DNA from: Cyanobacteriota bacterium
GTDB lineage: Bacteria > Cyanobacteriota > Cyanobacteriia > Cyanobacteriales > Microcoleaceae
Length of the DNA stretch: 64,000 nt
NCBI GenBank assembly: GCA_025362325.1
Contig: JANYGO010000158.1
Span: 1 to 64,000 of the forward strand
Direction: 5' to 3'
A program made the translations under genes and the position numbers. Positions within the stretch are counted from its first letter, which is position 1; the number at the start of each line of letters is the position of its first letter. Under the pieces are notes generated by a model. That model ran no database searches. It was not told the DNA's origin and saw nothing but the letters and a program-made list of their open reading frames with translations. Positions 47,314 through 57,700 of the stretch are shown here, in pieces.

Positions 47314-49011
47314 TTACAGTTTGTTTGCTAGTTGAAAAGCTTCGGCTAAAGGCCCCAAAGCCAGCACCGGTAAAAAGGTCAGAACCCCTAAAATCAAAAT
47401 GGTTGCAGCCGTTACTCCCGTAAATAAAAGAGTATCTGTCCGCAAGGTGGCAGGTGTTTCCGGTGCAGTTTGTTTGCCGGACATACTATCAGCTAATAAT
47501 AGCATGGCGGTGATGGGAATAAACCTGCCAGCCCAGAGTGTAAAGCTGGTAGTCAGATTCCACCACAAAGCAGTAGGTGCAGGTTGACTGTCAGCTAGCC
47601 CTTCAAAGCCGGAACCGTTGCCCGCTGCTGCTGAAGCGTACTCGTAAACTACTTGAGTCAGGCCGTGAAAGCCGGGGTTGCTAATCCCTGCCAAAGTATC
47701 TGGAAAGGCAAGGGTAATGGCGGCAGGAATTAAAATCAAAATTGGGTGGACGAGCAAAATTATGCTGACTAATGTGATGTCCCATTGCCCTATTTTGCGA
47801 CCCATAAATTCCGGCGTGCGCCCCACTAACAAGCCGCTCAAAAACACAGCCAAAAACAAATAAATAAATAACAAAGCTGTGCCGGTGCCGATCGATCCCC
47901 AGATGACTTGAATCAATAAATTGAGCAGAGCGCAAAAACCTCCCGCAGGCATTAGGGAGTCAAACATTCCGTTAGCGGAACCTGTCATAGTTGCGGTGGT
48001 GGTAATTGCAAATAAAGTGGTTTGAGCTGTACCCAGCCTGACTTCTTTGCCTTCTAAATTTGGAGCAGTGCCGATCGCACTATTGACTAAAGGATTGCCG
48101 AGATCCTCGCCAACCGCAGTGACTGCAATCAACACAGCAAAAATGACAAATACCATGCCGTACAGCAGCCAAGCTTGTTTTGTATTGCCAATAAACAAGC
48201 CGTAGGTATAGATTACGGCTGCTGGAATTAGCAGCATCGATAAAATTTGCCAGAGATTAGATGCTGGGTTGGGATTTTCAAAGGGGTGCGCCGAGTTACC
48301 TCCAAAAAAAGCGCCGCCGTTTTCTCCTAGCATTTTAATCGATTCAAAATGGGCAACCGGGCCGCGGGCGATGACTTGGGTTGCGCCTTCTAAGGTGGTG
48401 GCTGTTGCTGGGCCTGCTAGTGTTTCGGGGACGCCTGCGGCGATTAGCAATATAGCGCCGATCATGGCTAGGGGCAGTAAAACTCGGGTAATCGATCGAA
48501 TAAAATCAACGTAGAAGTTGCCCAAGTTGCGCCCGGTGATGCCTCTAATGAAGGCAATTCCTACTGCTAAGCCTGTTGCGGGAGCCACAAACATTAAGAA
48601 TCCTAAGGCTGCGATTTGGCTGAAGTATGAAAAGGTAATTTCCGGCGTGTAGTGTTGCAGGTCGGCATTGACTAAAAATGAGATGCTGGTGTGTAAAGCT
48701 GTATCCCAAGTCGGCATTCCTAATTTTGTGGGATTTAAGGGGAGCCACTGTTGCAGCATTAGCAGCAGAAAGACTAATATGGCGATCGCCGAGTTACTGA
48801 TTAGTACGGCAGTGGCGTATTCCTGACCGGTCATGTTTTCTTCTGGCTCAACGCCGCCTATCCGGTAAATTACCCGATCGACTGGTGTGGCGATTGGATC
48901 GAGAAACGTTTTTTTGAATTGAAACACTTGAGCTAAGTATGTGCCGAATATCGGTGTGATACCTACGACAAGCAGCAGCGTGAGAGCTATTTGAAAAAAT
49001 CCTTGCAACAT
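47314..49011 (-). CDS. kdpA: Potassium-transporting ATPase potassium-binding subunit
   Basis: [80 protein letters not shown]. Confidence 0.95.
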   Translation of the reverse strand: MLQGFFQIALTLLLVVGITPIFGTYLAQVFQFKKTFLDPIATPVDRVIYRIGGVEPEENMTGQEYATAVLISNSAIAILVFLLLMLQQWLPLNPTKLGMPTWDTALHTSISFLVNADLQHYTPEITFSYFSQIAALGFLMFVAPATGLAVGIAFIRGITGRNLGNFYVDFIRSITRVLLPLAMIGAILLIAAGVPETLAGPATATTLEGATQVIARGPVAHFESIKMLGENGGAFFGGNSAHPFENPNPASNLWQILSMLLIPAAVIYTYGLFIGNTKQAWLLYGMVFVIFAVLIAVTAVGEDLGNPLVNSAIGTAPNLEGKEVRLGTAQTTLFAITTTATMTGSANGMFDSLMPAGGFCALLNLLIQVIWGSIGTGTALLFIYLFLAVFLSGLLVGRTPEFMGRKIGQWDITLVSIILLVHPILILIPAAITLAFPDTLAGISNPGFHGLTQVVYEYASAAAGNGSGFEGLADSQPAPTALWWNLTTSFTLWAGRFIPITAMLLLADSMSGKQTAPETPATLRTDTLLFTGVTAATILILGVLTFLPVLALGPLAEAFQLANKL

Positions 49012-49422
49012 CGCGCAACAAAATATTAAGTTAAATTGATGGGGTTGATGGATGACGGTGGCGATCGCACAAATGAAAAGTCGGAACTAGGTTGGCTTTG
49101 CTGTTGAGTTTGAATTTATCCTAACTAAAGTCACCTACTTAATTATCACTGAATTTTTATAAAAAATAGATCTTCTGGAATTAGGCGCTGTTAACGTAAA
49201 ATTCCGGTTTGAGATTGCAGGCGCACAGAAAGCAACGCTGGAAAATTGCTAATTGGCGCTCGGTGATTTGTCAAGTGCCTAGGGTGAGAATAATTCTTGC
49301 CAGAGTGCAATTTTACGGAAATTAAACGTAGCTGCCGATCGCCAGATCGAACTGGCGATCGCAAAAGGTGACAAGATTGGGAAAATAACGGTAGAATTCC
49401 TTTAATAACTTGCGATCCGGCG

Positions 49423-50373
49423 ATGACATCAACACTTTACCAGCAAATTCAGGAACTCTACGACGCTTCTAGCGGTTTGTGGGAACAGGTGTGGGGCGAA
49501 CATATGCACCACGGGTTCTACGGCCCGGATGGCAATTTGAAAAAAGAGCGCCGACAGGCTCAGATTGATTTGATCGAAGAACTGCTGGGCTGGGCTGGAG
49601 TACCGAAAGAGCAGGCACTCTGTGAACCTTACCGCATTCTGGATGTCGGTTGCGGCATCGGCGGGAGCACGCTGTATTTGACGCAAAAGTTTAGTTCGAT
49701 CGCCCAAAATAATTTAAAGTCGGATGCTGGGGTCGATCGCGATTTTAGTCGCTCAACACCAGATAAGACGAGCCCTAGAGTTACAGCTACTGGCATTACT
49801 CTGAGTCCGGTACAAGCAAACAGAGCGGCCGAACGTGCTAAAATTGCTGGACTGGAAAGCAATGTGAATTTTTTGGTAGCCGATGCTTTAAATATGCCTT
49901 TTCCTGATGAGTCCTTCGACTTGGTTTGGTCACTCGAAAGCGGCGAACATATGCCCGACAAAATTAAGTTTTTGCAGGAATGTTGCCGCGTGCTCAAGCC
50001 GGGAGGAACTTTGATTTTGGCAACTTGGTGTCACCGCCCGCTGGGAGAAACGGCGGGAGAATTGACTGATGCAGAGAGAAAGGAATTGGCAGAAATTTAC
50101 CGGGTTTATGCTTTGCCTTACGTGATTTCTTTGCCGGAATATGAGGAAATTGTCCGCAGTTTGCCTTTCACAAGTATTCGCAGCGCTGATTGGTCAAAAG
50201 CTGTGGCTCCTTTTTGGGATGTGGTAATCGATTCTGCTTTGACTCCGAGCGCAATTTGGGGTTTGCTGACAAGCGGTTGGACGACTATTCAAGCTGCACT
50301 TGCTCTCTCGTTGATGAGCCGCGGATATGAGAGCGGATTGATTCGTTTCGGGCTGATTTGTGCTGTAAAATAA
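49423..50373 (+). CDS. Tocopherol O-methyltransferase-like (VTE4-like)
   Basis: YDASSGLWEQVWGEHMHHGFYGPDG, ILDVGCGIGGSTLYLTQKF, ATGITLSPVQANRAAERA, FDLVWSLESGEHMPDKIKFLQECCRVLKPGGTLILATWCHR. Confidence 0.88.
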   Translation: MTSTLYQQIQELYDASSGLWEQVWGEHMHHGFYGPDGNLKKERRQAQIDLIEELLGWAGVPKEQALCEPYRILDVGCGIGGSTLYLTQKFSSIAQNNLKSDAGVDRDFSRSTPDKTSPRVTATGITLSPVQANRAAERAKIAGLESNVNFLVADALNMPFPDESFDLVWSLESGEHMPDKIKFLQECCRVLKPGGTLILATWCHRPLGETAGELTDAERKELAEIYRVYALPYVISLPEYEEIVRSLPFTSIRSADWSKAVAPFWDVVIDSALTPSAIWGLLTSGWTTIQAALALSLMSRGYESGLIRFGLICAVK

Positions 50374-50490
50374 ATCTGAAGGAAGAAGGAAGAGGGTTGG
50401 GTAGATGGTATTTCTGGCGGCAAGTTCAATTAAGTAAGGTGGACAATTTCCACCTTACTTAATATTATTTCTGGTGCGTTTGTAGGATTT

Positions 50491-51495
50491 ATGGGCAACG
50501 ATTCGATTGGTAAGTCTTGGATTGATAAAGATAACAATGGCTCGGCTCCGCAAAGCTGGGTGAGGGCATTTTGGGAGTTTTCTCGGCCGCACACGATTGT
50601 GGGCACTACGTTGAGCGTAGTGGCTTTGTATGCGATCGCCCAAAGCACGCGGTTGTTGGTGAATCCTATATTTTTGCCCCTAGCTTTTGCTTGGTTGGCT
50701 TGCATTTGCGGCAATATTTATATTGTGGGATTGAACCAGTTAGAAGATGTGGAAATTGATAAAATAAATAAGCCGTATTTGCCGATCGCCTCGGGAGCGT
50801 TTTCTCGCAAAACAGGAGAGGCGATCGTACTTGCAACGGGAATTTTAGCAGTTGTGATTGCTGTGTTGCAAGGCCCGTTTTTGCTGGCGACGGTTGGGGT
50901 GAGTTTGGCGATTGGGACTGCTTATTCTCTGCCACCAATTCGGCTGAAACGGTTTCCTTTTTGGGCGGCGCTGTGCATTTTTACGGTGCGGGGCGCGATC
51001 GTCAATTTAGGGCTGTTTCTGCATTTTAATTGGGTGTTGAGCTTGGGAAGGGCGAAAAGTGCTTTCTCTGGCTGGAGTTTGGAGAGTCTGTCTGTGGCGA
51101 TTCCTGCGGAAGTTTGGGTGCTGACGGTTTTTGTGGTGGTGTTCACTTTTGCGATCGCAATTTTCAAAGATATCCCCGACATGGAGGGCGACAAGCAATA
51201 CAATATTACTACGTTTACGATCGAGCTGGGCAAACCCGCTGTTTTTAATTTGTCTCGCTGGGTGTTGACGGTTTGTTATTTGGGCGCGACTTTGGCCGGA
51301 GCACTCGTGTTGTCTAACGTTAATTTAGTGTTTCTGGCAGTTTCTCATTTGGCGGCTTTGGGTTTGATGTGGTTTTGGAGCGCTAAAGTTGATTTGGACG
51401 AGCAAAAAGAAATTGCTGATTTTTATCAGTTTATTTGGAAGTTGTTTTTCTTGGAATATCTGATTTTTCCAGCAGCTTGTTTGTTGGGTAGATGA
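50491..51495 (+). CDS. Homogentisate phytyltransferase (VTE2-like)
   Basis: FSRPHTIVGTTLSVVALYAIA, IYIVGLNQLEDVEIDKINKPYLPIASG, FAIAIFKDIPDMEGDKQYNITTFTIELGK. Confidence 0.9.
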   Translation: MGNDSIGKSWIDKDNNGSAPQSWVRAFWEFSRPHTIVGTTLSVVALYAIAQSTRLLVNPIFLPLAFAWLACICGNIYIVGLNQLEDVEIDKINKPYLPIASGAFSRKTGEAIVLATGILAVVIAVLQGPFLLATVGVSLAIGTAYSLPPIRLKRFPFWAALCIFTVRGAIVNLGLFLHFNWVLSLGRAKSAFSGWSLESLSVAIPAEVWVLTVFVVVFTFAIAIFKDIPDMEGDKQYNITTFTIELGKPAVFNLSRWVLTVCYLGATLAGALVLSNVNLVFLAVSHLAALGLMWFWSAKVDLDEQKEIADFYQFIWKLFFLEYLIFPAACLLGR

Positions 51496-51779
51496 AGGAA
51501 GTTCGGCAGCGGATGAGTGTAGCGGATGTAACGGATGTAACCGATGGATTTTGAGAAACAAGGAAAGAGGGAAGAAGGAAGGAAGAGTTAACAGATTAAA
51601 ATAAATTGGTAAGTAAGTCATTGCGAAAAAACAATAGTATTTTGTAGGGGCGGGTTTAGCTAAAAATCCATGATACCAACCAGCTTATGAAGGCAAAACC
51701 CGCCCTCCCCATAAGAATGTTTATTTGTACCCACCTACTCGATCGCAAGTTAGCGAACTCCCAAACAACAAAGACAACT

Positions 51780-54700
51780 ATGGCTTCTAAAAAAAAATCG
51801 CAAAAACTAGCCGTCAAACTGGATGTAGAAGACTCTTTGAACATAGCTTGGGAACATCACCAAGCGGGGCGTTTGTTAGAAGCTGAGAATTTGTATCGGC
51901 AAATCGTAGAAGTGCAGCCGGAATTAGCAAATGTGCTGTGTTTGTTGGGAATAGCGCTGAGACAGCAGGGAAAAGTTGCTGAGGCGATCGACTTTTACGA
52001 TCGCGCGATCGCCCAAAACCCGGATTTTGTTGAAGCACATTTAAACAAAGCCCATGTTTTGATGGATGTCGGCGAAAGTCACAGGGCGATCGCCAGTTAC
52101 GAACAAGTCATCAAAATTCAGCCAAATTCCGTACTAGCATACAATAACTTGGGCTGGCTCAAACAGCAAGTCGGCGACATAGACTCGGCAATTTTATATT
52201 ATCAAACAGCGCTCAGGCTTGACGCCAACCTGCTCGAAACAGCGCACAATTTAGCAAGAATATTTACACAAAAAAATCACTTAAACGATGCAGTCGCCTG
52301 TTACAGGCACGCTTTACAAATTAATCCCAACTTGATATATTCTCTCATTGGTTTGGGAAGAGTTTTGCAGCAGCAAGGTCAATTAACTGAAGCTTTCAAC
52401 TGCTACCAACAAGCTCTAGAAATAAAACCAAACAATCCCGATGCTCAGAACAATGTGGGAGCATTTTACCACGAACAAGGCAATACAAAAGCAGCAATCT
52501 CGCATTACCGAGAAGCATTGAGATTAAAGCCGGACTTAGTGGATGCTATTAACAACCTCGGACACGCTTTGGTAGATGTAGGAGAATTTCAAGAGGCTTT
52601 TTGGTGTCACTGTAGAGCCTTGGAATTGCAGCCCGACAACGCCATCGCACACTTGGAATTAGCTTTAACTTTGCTGTTGTTTGGAGATTACCAGCGCGGT
52701 TTTGCTGAGTACGAGTGGCGGTGGCGCACTCCACAACTACAACCGAGACAATTTCAACAGCCGCTTTGGGATGGTGCAGATTTGCACTTTAAAACTATTT
52801 TACTGCACGTCGAGCAAGGCTTCGGCGATTCGATTCAGTTTATTCGCTACGCGCCGATACTGCACAGCCGAGGTGCTAAAGTTATGGTGGCTTGCTATCC
52901 AGAATTGATGCGGTTGTTTGCGACTGTTGTCGGCATTGAATATTTATCAGTTAGTCTTGAAGGTTTGCCAGCATTTGATGTTCACGCGCCGCTGATGAGT
53001 TTGCCGAGAATTGTGGGGACAACTCTGGAAACAATTCCGGCAAATGTTCCTTATTTGAGTCCGCCTGCTGAGTGCAAGTTTGCGCTTTCTTCTGATGCAA
53101 ATCTGAAGGTAGGGATTGTTTGGGCGGGGAGTCCAAAACGGCGGAAAGACAATCAACGCTCTTGCAGTTTAAGCGATTTTATTCAATTCTTGGATGTGCC
53201 GGGAATTGCTTTTTATAGTTTACAAAAAGATTTATCCGAGGGCGATCGCACTTTGCTCAATCAGCACCTAGTACCGGATTTGAGCCCGCACCTGGACGAC
53301 TTTGCTGATACGGCTTCGGCGATAGCTCAACTGGATTTAGTGATTACTGTCGATACCTCCGCGGCGCACTTAGCCGGTGCTTTGGGAAAACCCGTTTGGG
53401 TGCTGCTTTCTTTTGCTCCTGACTGGCGCTGGCTGCTGGAGCGCGAAGACAATCCTTGGTATCCAACTGCAAGGCTTTTTCGCCAAAGTCAGCCGGAAAG
53501 TTGGCAAGAATTGTTTGATGAAGTGCACGCGGCTTTGAGTTTATTTGCGATCGCCAATACGGATACTTATGCCGAGGATTTGGCGCCAAATCTGCCGCTG
53601 ACAATGACTCTCAATCATACGGCTTCCCTCGATGCGACAGCGCTGGAAATGACAGGCGCCAGTGAGAGCAAACAAATATTTTTGACAGCGGGCGAAGCGG
53701 TAGCTAATCGCTCCGCAGTCAAGCAATTGCAGGGAATTGAGGCATCTGCGGCGATCGCAAATTCCGTCGTGTTAGAGAATTTATTGCGGCAAGCCGAACA
53801 TTTAATGGAAACAGGTGATAAGCAAGAGGCGATCGCCCTTTACGCACAAATCATCTCTCTGGAACCAAATTGCGTGCAAGCGCGGATTAATTTTGGTTTT
53901 CTCAAACAAGAAAATGGCGAGTTAGATGCAGCTATTCCGCATTACCGAGAAGCTTTAGCGCTCGATCCAAATATTCCTCAAACAGCTTACAACTTGGCAC
54001 AGATTTTTGAGGAAAAAGGTCAAGTCGAAGAGGCGATCGCACATTACGAACAAGCTCTTGTTGCTGAACCGGATTTCGTGCCCGCACTGATTAATTTAGC
54101 GGTGGCGCTGCAAGAAAAAGGCGAGCTGTTAAGGGCGATCGATCTGTATCGGCGAGCGCTGGAAATTCAGCCGCATAGCTGGGAAGCTTACAACAATCTG
54201 GCCACAGTGTTGCAAGAACAGGGGAATTTAGAAGAGGCGCTGGAATATTACCACAAAGCTCTGGAATTGCTACCGGATTTTGTGGAAGCAATCAACAATT
54301 TAGGCAGGACTTTTCTAGAAAAAGGCGCGGTGCAAGATGCGATCGCCTGTTACAAACGAGCGATTTATTTGAATCCAGATCATGCGAGCGCTCACCTGAA
54401 TTTGTCCTTGGCTTTGCTATTGGTGGGAGATTTGAAAAATGGTCTCGCCGAATACGAGTGGCGCTGGCAAATTAAAGAATTTCAAACCGGACATTCCTGT
54501 TTTGTGACGGGGCCGGAAAACAACGTTTCGGCAAGAGAATACCGGCCGCTGTGGGATGGTTCCGATTTGCAGGGAAAGACTATTTTGCTGCACGCCGAAC
54601 AAGGTTTGGGCGATTCAATTCAGTTTATTCGTTACGCTGCGATCGTCAAAAATAAAGGCGGTAGGGTAATTGTTGGCTGTTATCCGCAAGTGCAGCGCTT

Positions 54701-57700
54701 GTTTGCAATGGTTGATGGGATTGATTTGCTCGTAGTTAGAGGCGAGCAGCTACCGGAATTTGACCTGCAAGTGCCGATGTTGAGTTTGCCCTATGTTCTC
54801 GGTACAACGCTGGAAACAATCCCGGCAAATACTGCTTATTTATCCTCGCCTGCGGGTGCTGAATTTGCACTTTTGCCCGATCGCAATTTGAAAGTTGGGA
54901 TTGTCTGGGCGGGGAATCCCAAACACCGCAAAAATACCCAGCGTTCTTGCAGTTTGAGTCAGTTTATGCCGCTTTTGGACGTGGCGGGGGTAACTTTTTA
55001 CAGCTTGCAGAAAGAGCTGTCCGAGACCGATCGCGGGCTGCTGCATCAAACGCCGATCGTCGATTTGAGCCCGCATTTTGGCGATTTGGCAGATACTGCT
55101 GCTGCGATCGCCAAACTGGATTTAGTGATTTGCGTCGATACCGCTGTCGCCCATTTGGCGGGCGCTTTGGGCAAACGGGTGTGGATTTTGCTGGCGTTTT
55201 CCCCGGATTGGCGGTGGTTGTTGGAGCGGGAAGACAGTCCTTGGTATCCGACGGCGCGACTGTTCCGCCAGCAGCAGCGGGGCGACTGGGAACCTGTTTT
55301 CGCTCGGGTGGCGCAAGCTCTGAGCAGCCTGGTTTCCGCAGCACCTGCGCTGTCGGATGCGGCGGATGCGGAGTTTCGCTCGGGGCGGGATTTGCAGCAG
55401 CAGGGCAATTTTGGCGGTGCGATCGAATGTTACGAGCGGGCGATCGCGATCGCTCCCAGTTATGCCGCCGCCCACAGCAATTTGGGCGTTGTCAAACAGC
55501 AAAGCGGGCGCTTGACAGAGGCGATCGCGCACTACAGGGAAGCGCTAGAAATCGATCGCAATTTGGCGGAAACTGCGAGCAATTTGGGTAGCGCGCTGGC
55601 GGAAGCAGGGGAGACAGCAGGGGCGATCGCAGAATACGAGCGGGCGCTGTCTTTGAACCCGAATTGCGCGGAAGCACTGGTTAATTTGGGCGTGCTGCGG
55701 GAAGAGCAAGGAGAGGTGGAGGTGGCTATCTGGTGCTACCAGCAAGCGGTTCAGCTAAATCCAAATTGCGCTGCGGCTTATTTTAATTTGGCAATCGTGC
55801 AGGAGGAACAAGGCCGGGAAGCGGAATCGATCGCGAATTACGAACGGGCGATCGCGAATTACGAACGGGCGATCGATCGCGAGCCAAATTATTTCCACGC
55901 CTTGCACAACTTAGCATACGCCTCGATCCGCCAGGGCAAAATTGCTCGCGCGATCGAATTTTACGATCGCGCTCTGGCGCTGCAACCGAATTTAGCAGCA
56001 TCTGCGATCGCTTTGGGGAATTCCCTGCAACAGCAAGACAAGTTAGATGAGGCTCTAGCCGTTTGTCAGTTGGCGATTCGGCATTCGCCCGAAAACTCTG
56101 AGGCTCGGTGTATTTTGGGCCTTGTGCTGTACAAACAAGGGAAAATTGAAGATGCGATCGCCTGCTATCAGCAAGCTTTGAGTCTGAAACCCAACTTTCC
56201 AGAGGCTTTGAACAATCTCGGTAAAGCTTTTGAGGAAGCGGGAAAAATGGCAGAGGCGATGGAATTTTACCGTCGCGCGATCGAACTCAACCCAGGCGAT
56301 CTCAATAGCCTCAACAGTTTGGGAACTGCTTTGCACGATCGCGGCGAATTTGATGCTGCTGTCACCTGTTACAGTCAAGCAGTAGAATTTAATCTCGCCA
56401 CCCCGGAAGCTCATCTAAATTTAGGTTTAGCACTGCTGCTGGCGGGAGATTTGCAGCGCGGTTTTTCCGAGTACGAATGGCGGCTGCTGGTTGAACAAAA
56501 ACAGTTTCCCCATCACAACTTTCACCAGCCGCTTTGGGACGGCAAAGATTTAGCAGGAAAAACAATTTTGCTTTGCCCGGAACAGGGCTTGGGCGATGCA
56601 ATTCAGTTTGTCCGCTACGTAGAGTTAGTCAAGCAAAAAGGCGGCAGGGTAATTTTTTGGTGTTTGCCGCACTTGGAGCGGTTGTTTGCCCAAGTTTCAG
56701 GAATTGATCAGTTAATCGTCAGCCCAAAAGCTGCACCGGATTTTCAACTGCGCGCGCAGCTATTGAGTTTGCCGTATCTCCTCCAAACAACTTTAGAAAC
56801 AATCCCGGCAAAAGTTCCTTATTTAGCTCCGCCGCCGGATTTAGAATGTTATTTGCCTGAAAATTCTCAATTAAAAGTGGGAATTGTTTGGTCGGGAAAT
56901 CCCAAACATTCACAAAATAAAGTGCGATCGTTACCGCTAAAGTTGCTGTCAAAACTGTTAGATATTCCCGGAGCAGAATTTTACAGTTTGCAAAAGGAAC
57001 TTACCGCAGACGATCGCGCTTTGTTAGAGCAACTGCCGATCGCAGATTTAAGCTCTCATTTGCACGACATGGCGGATACTGCGGCGGCCATTTTGGCTCT
57101 GGATTTAGTGATTTCTGTAGATACTTCTGTGGCGCACTTGGCCGGTGCTTTGGGCAAACCTGTGTGGGTGTTGCTGTGTTTTGTGCCGGATTGGCGGTGG
57201 ATGCTGGAACGCGAAGATAGTCCTTGGTATCCGACGGCGCGCTTGTTTCGCCAGTCAGCAGCGGGGGATTGGGATGGAGTTTTAGAACGGGCTATTTTGG
57301 CGCTGAAATCGAGAATTTTCCAGCATCAAGAAGCTCTACTGCCAATAGCAACTCAGCCAAATATTGAGTTGGCTAAGAAACAGTTCGATCGCGGAAATCT
57401 GCTGAAATCGCAAGGAAAATTAATCGAGGCGAGATCGTATTTTAAGAATGCTTTGGTTTTGCAGCCAGATTCGATCGAGTCCGCTACTAATTTAGCAGTG
57501 ACGCTGCACCAAACAGGCGATTTAGCCGAAGCTGCTGTCTATTATCAGCGCGCGATCGAAATCGACCCGAACTGCCCTCAAGCGCAAAATAACCTGGGAA
57601 TTTTGCTGCAAGATAGCGGCCGTATCGCCGAGGCTGCCTTTTGTTTTCAACAGGCGATCGCCCTAAATCCGATTTACGTCAAAGCCATCAACAACCTCGG

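Noticed and set aside
51687-51779. Upstream start at 51687 for the giant protein
   Set aside because: The N-terminal stretch MKAKPALPIRMFICTHLLDRKLANSQTTKTT looks untranslated. ATG 51780 (MASKKKSQKL) is a more typical start.
54947-55591. 214-aa plus-strand ORF overlapping the giant ORF in another frame (also 58574-59074, 59699-60217)
   Set aside because: Out-of-frame shadows of the giant ORF with Arg/Ala/Phe-biased composition. They recur because the underlying modules are homologous.
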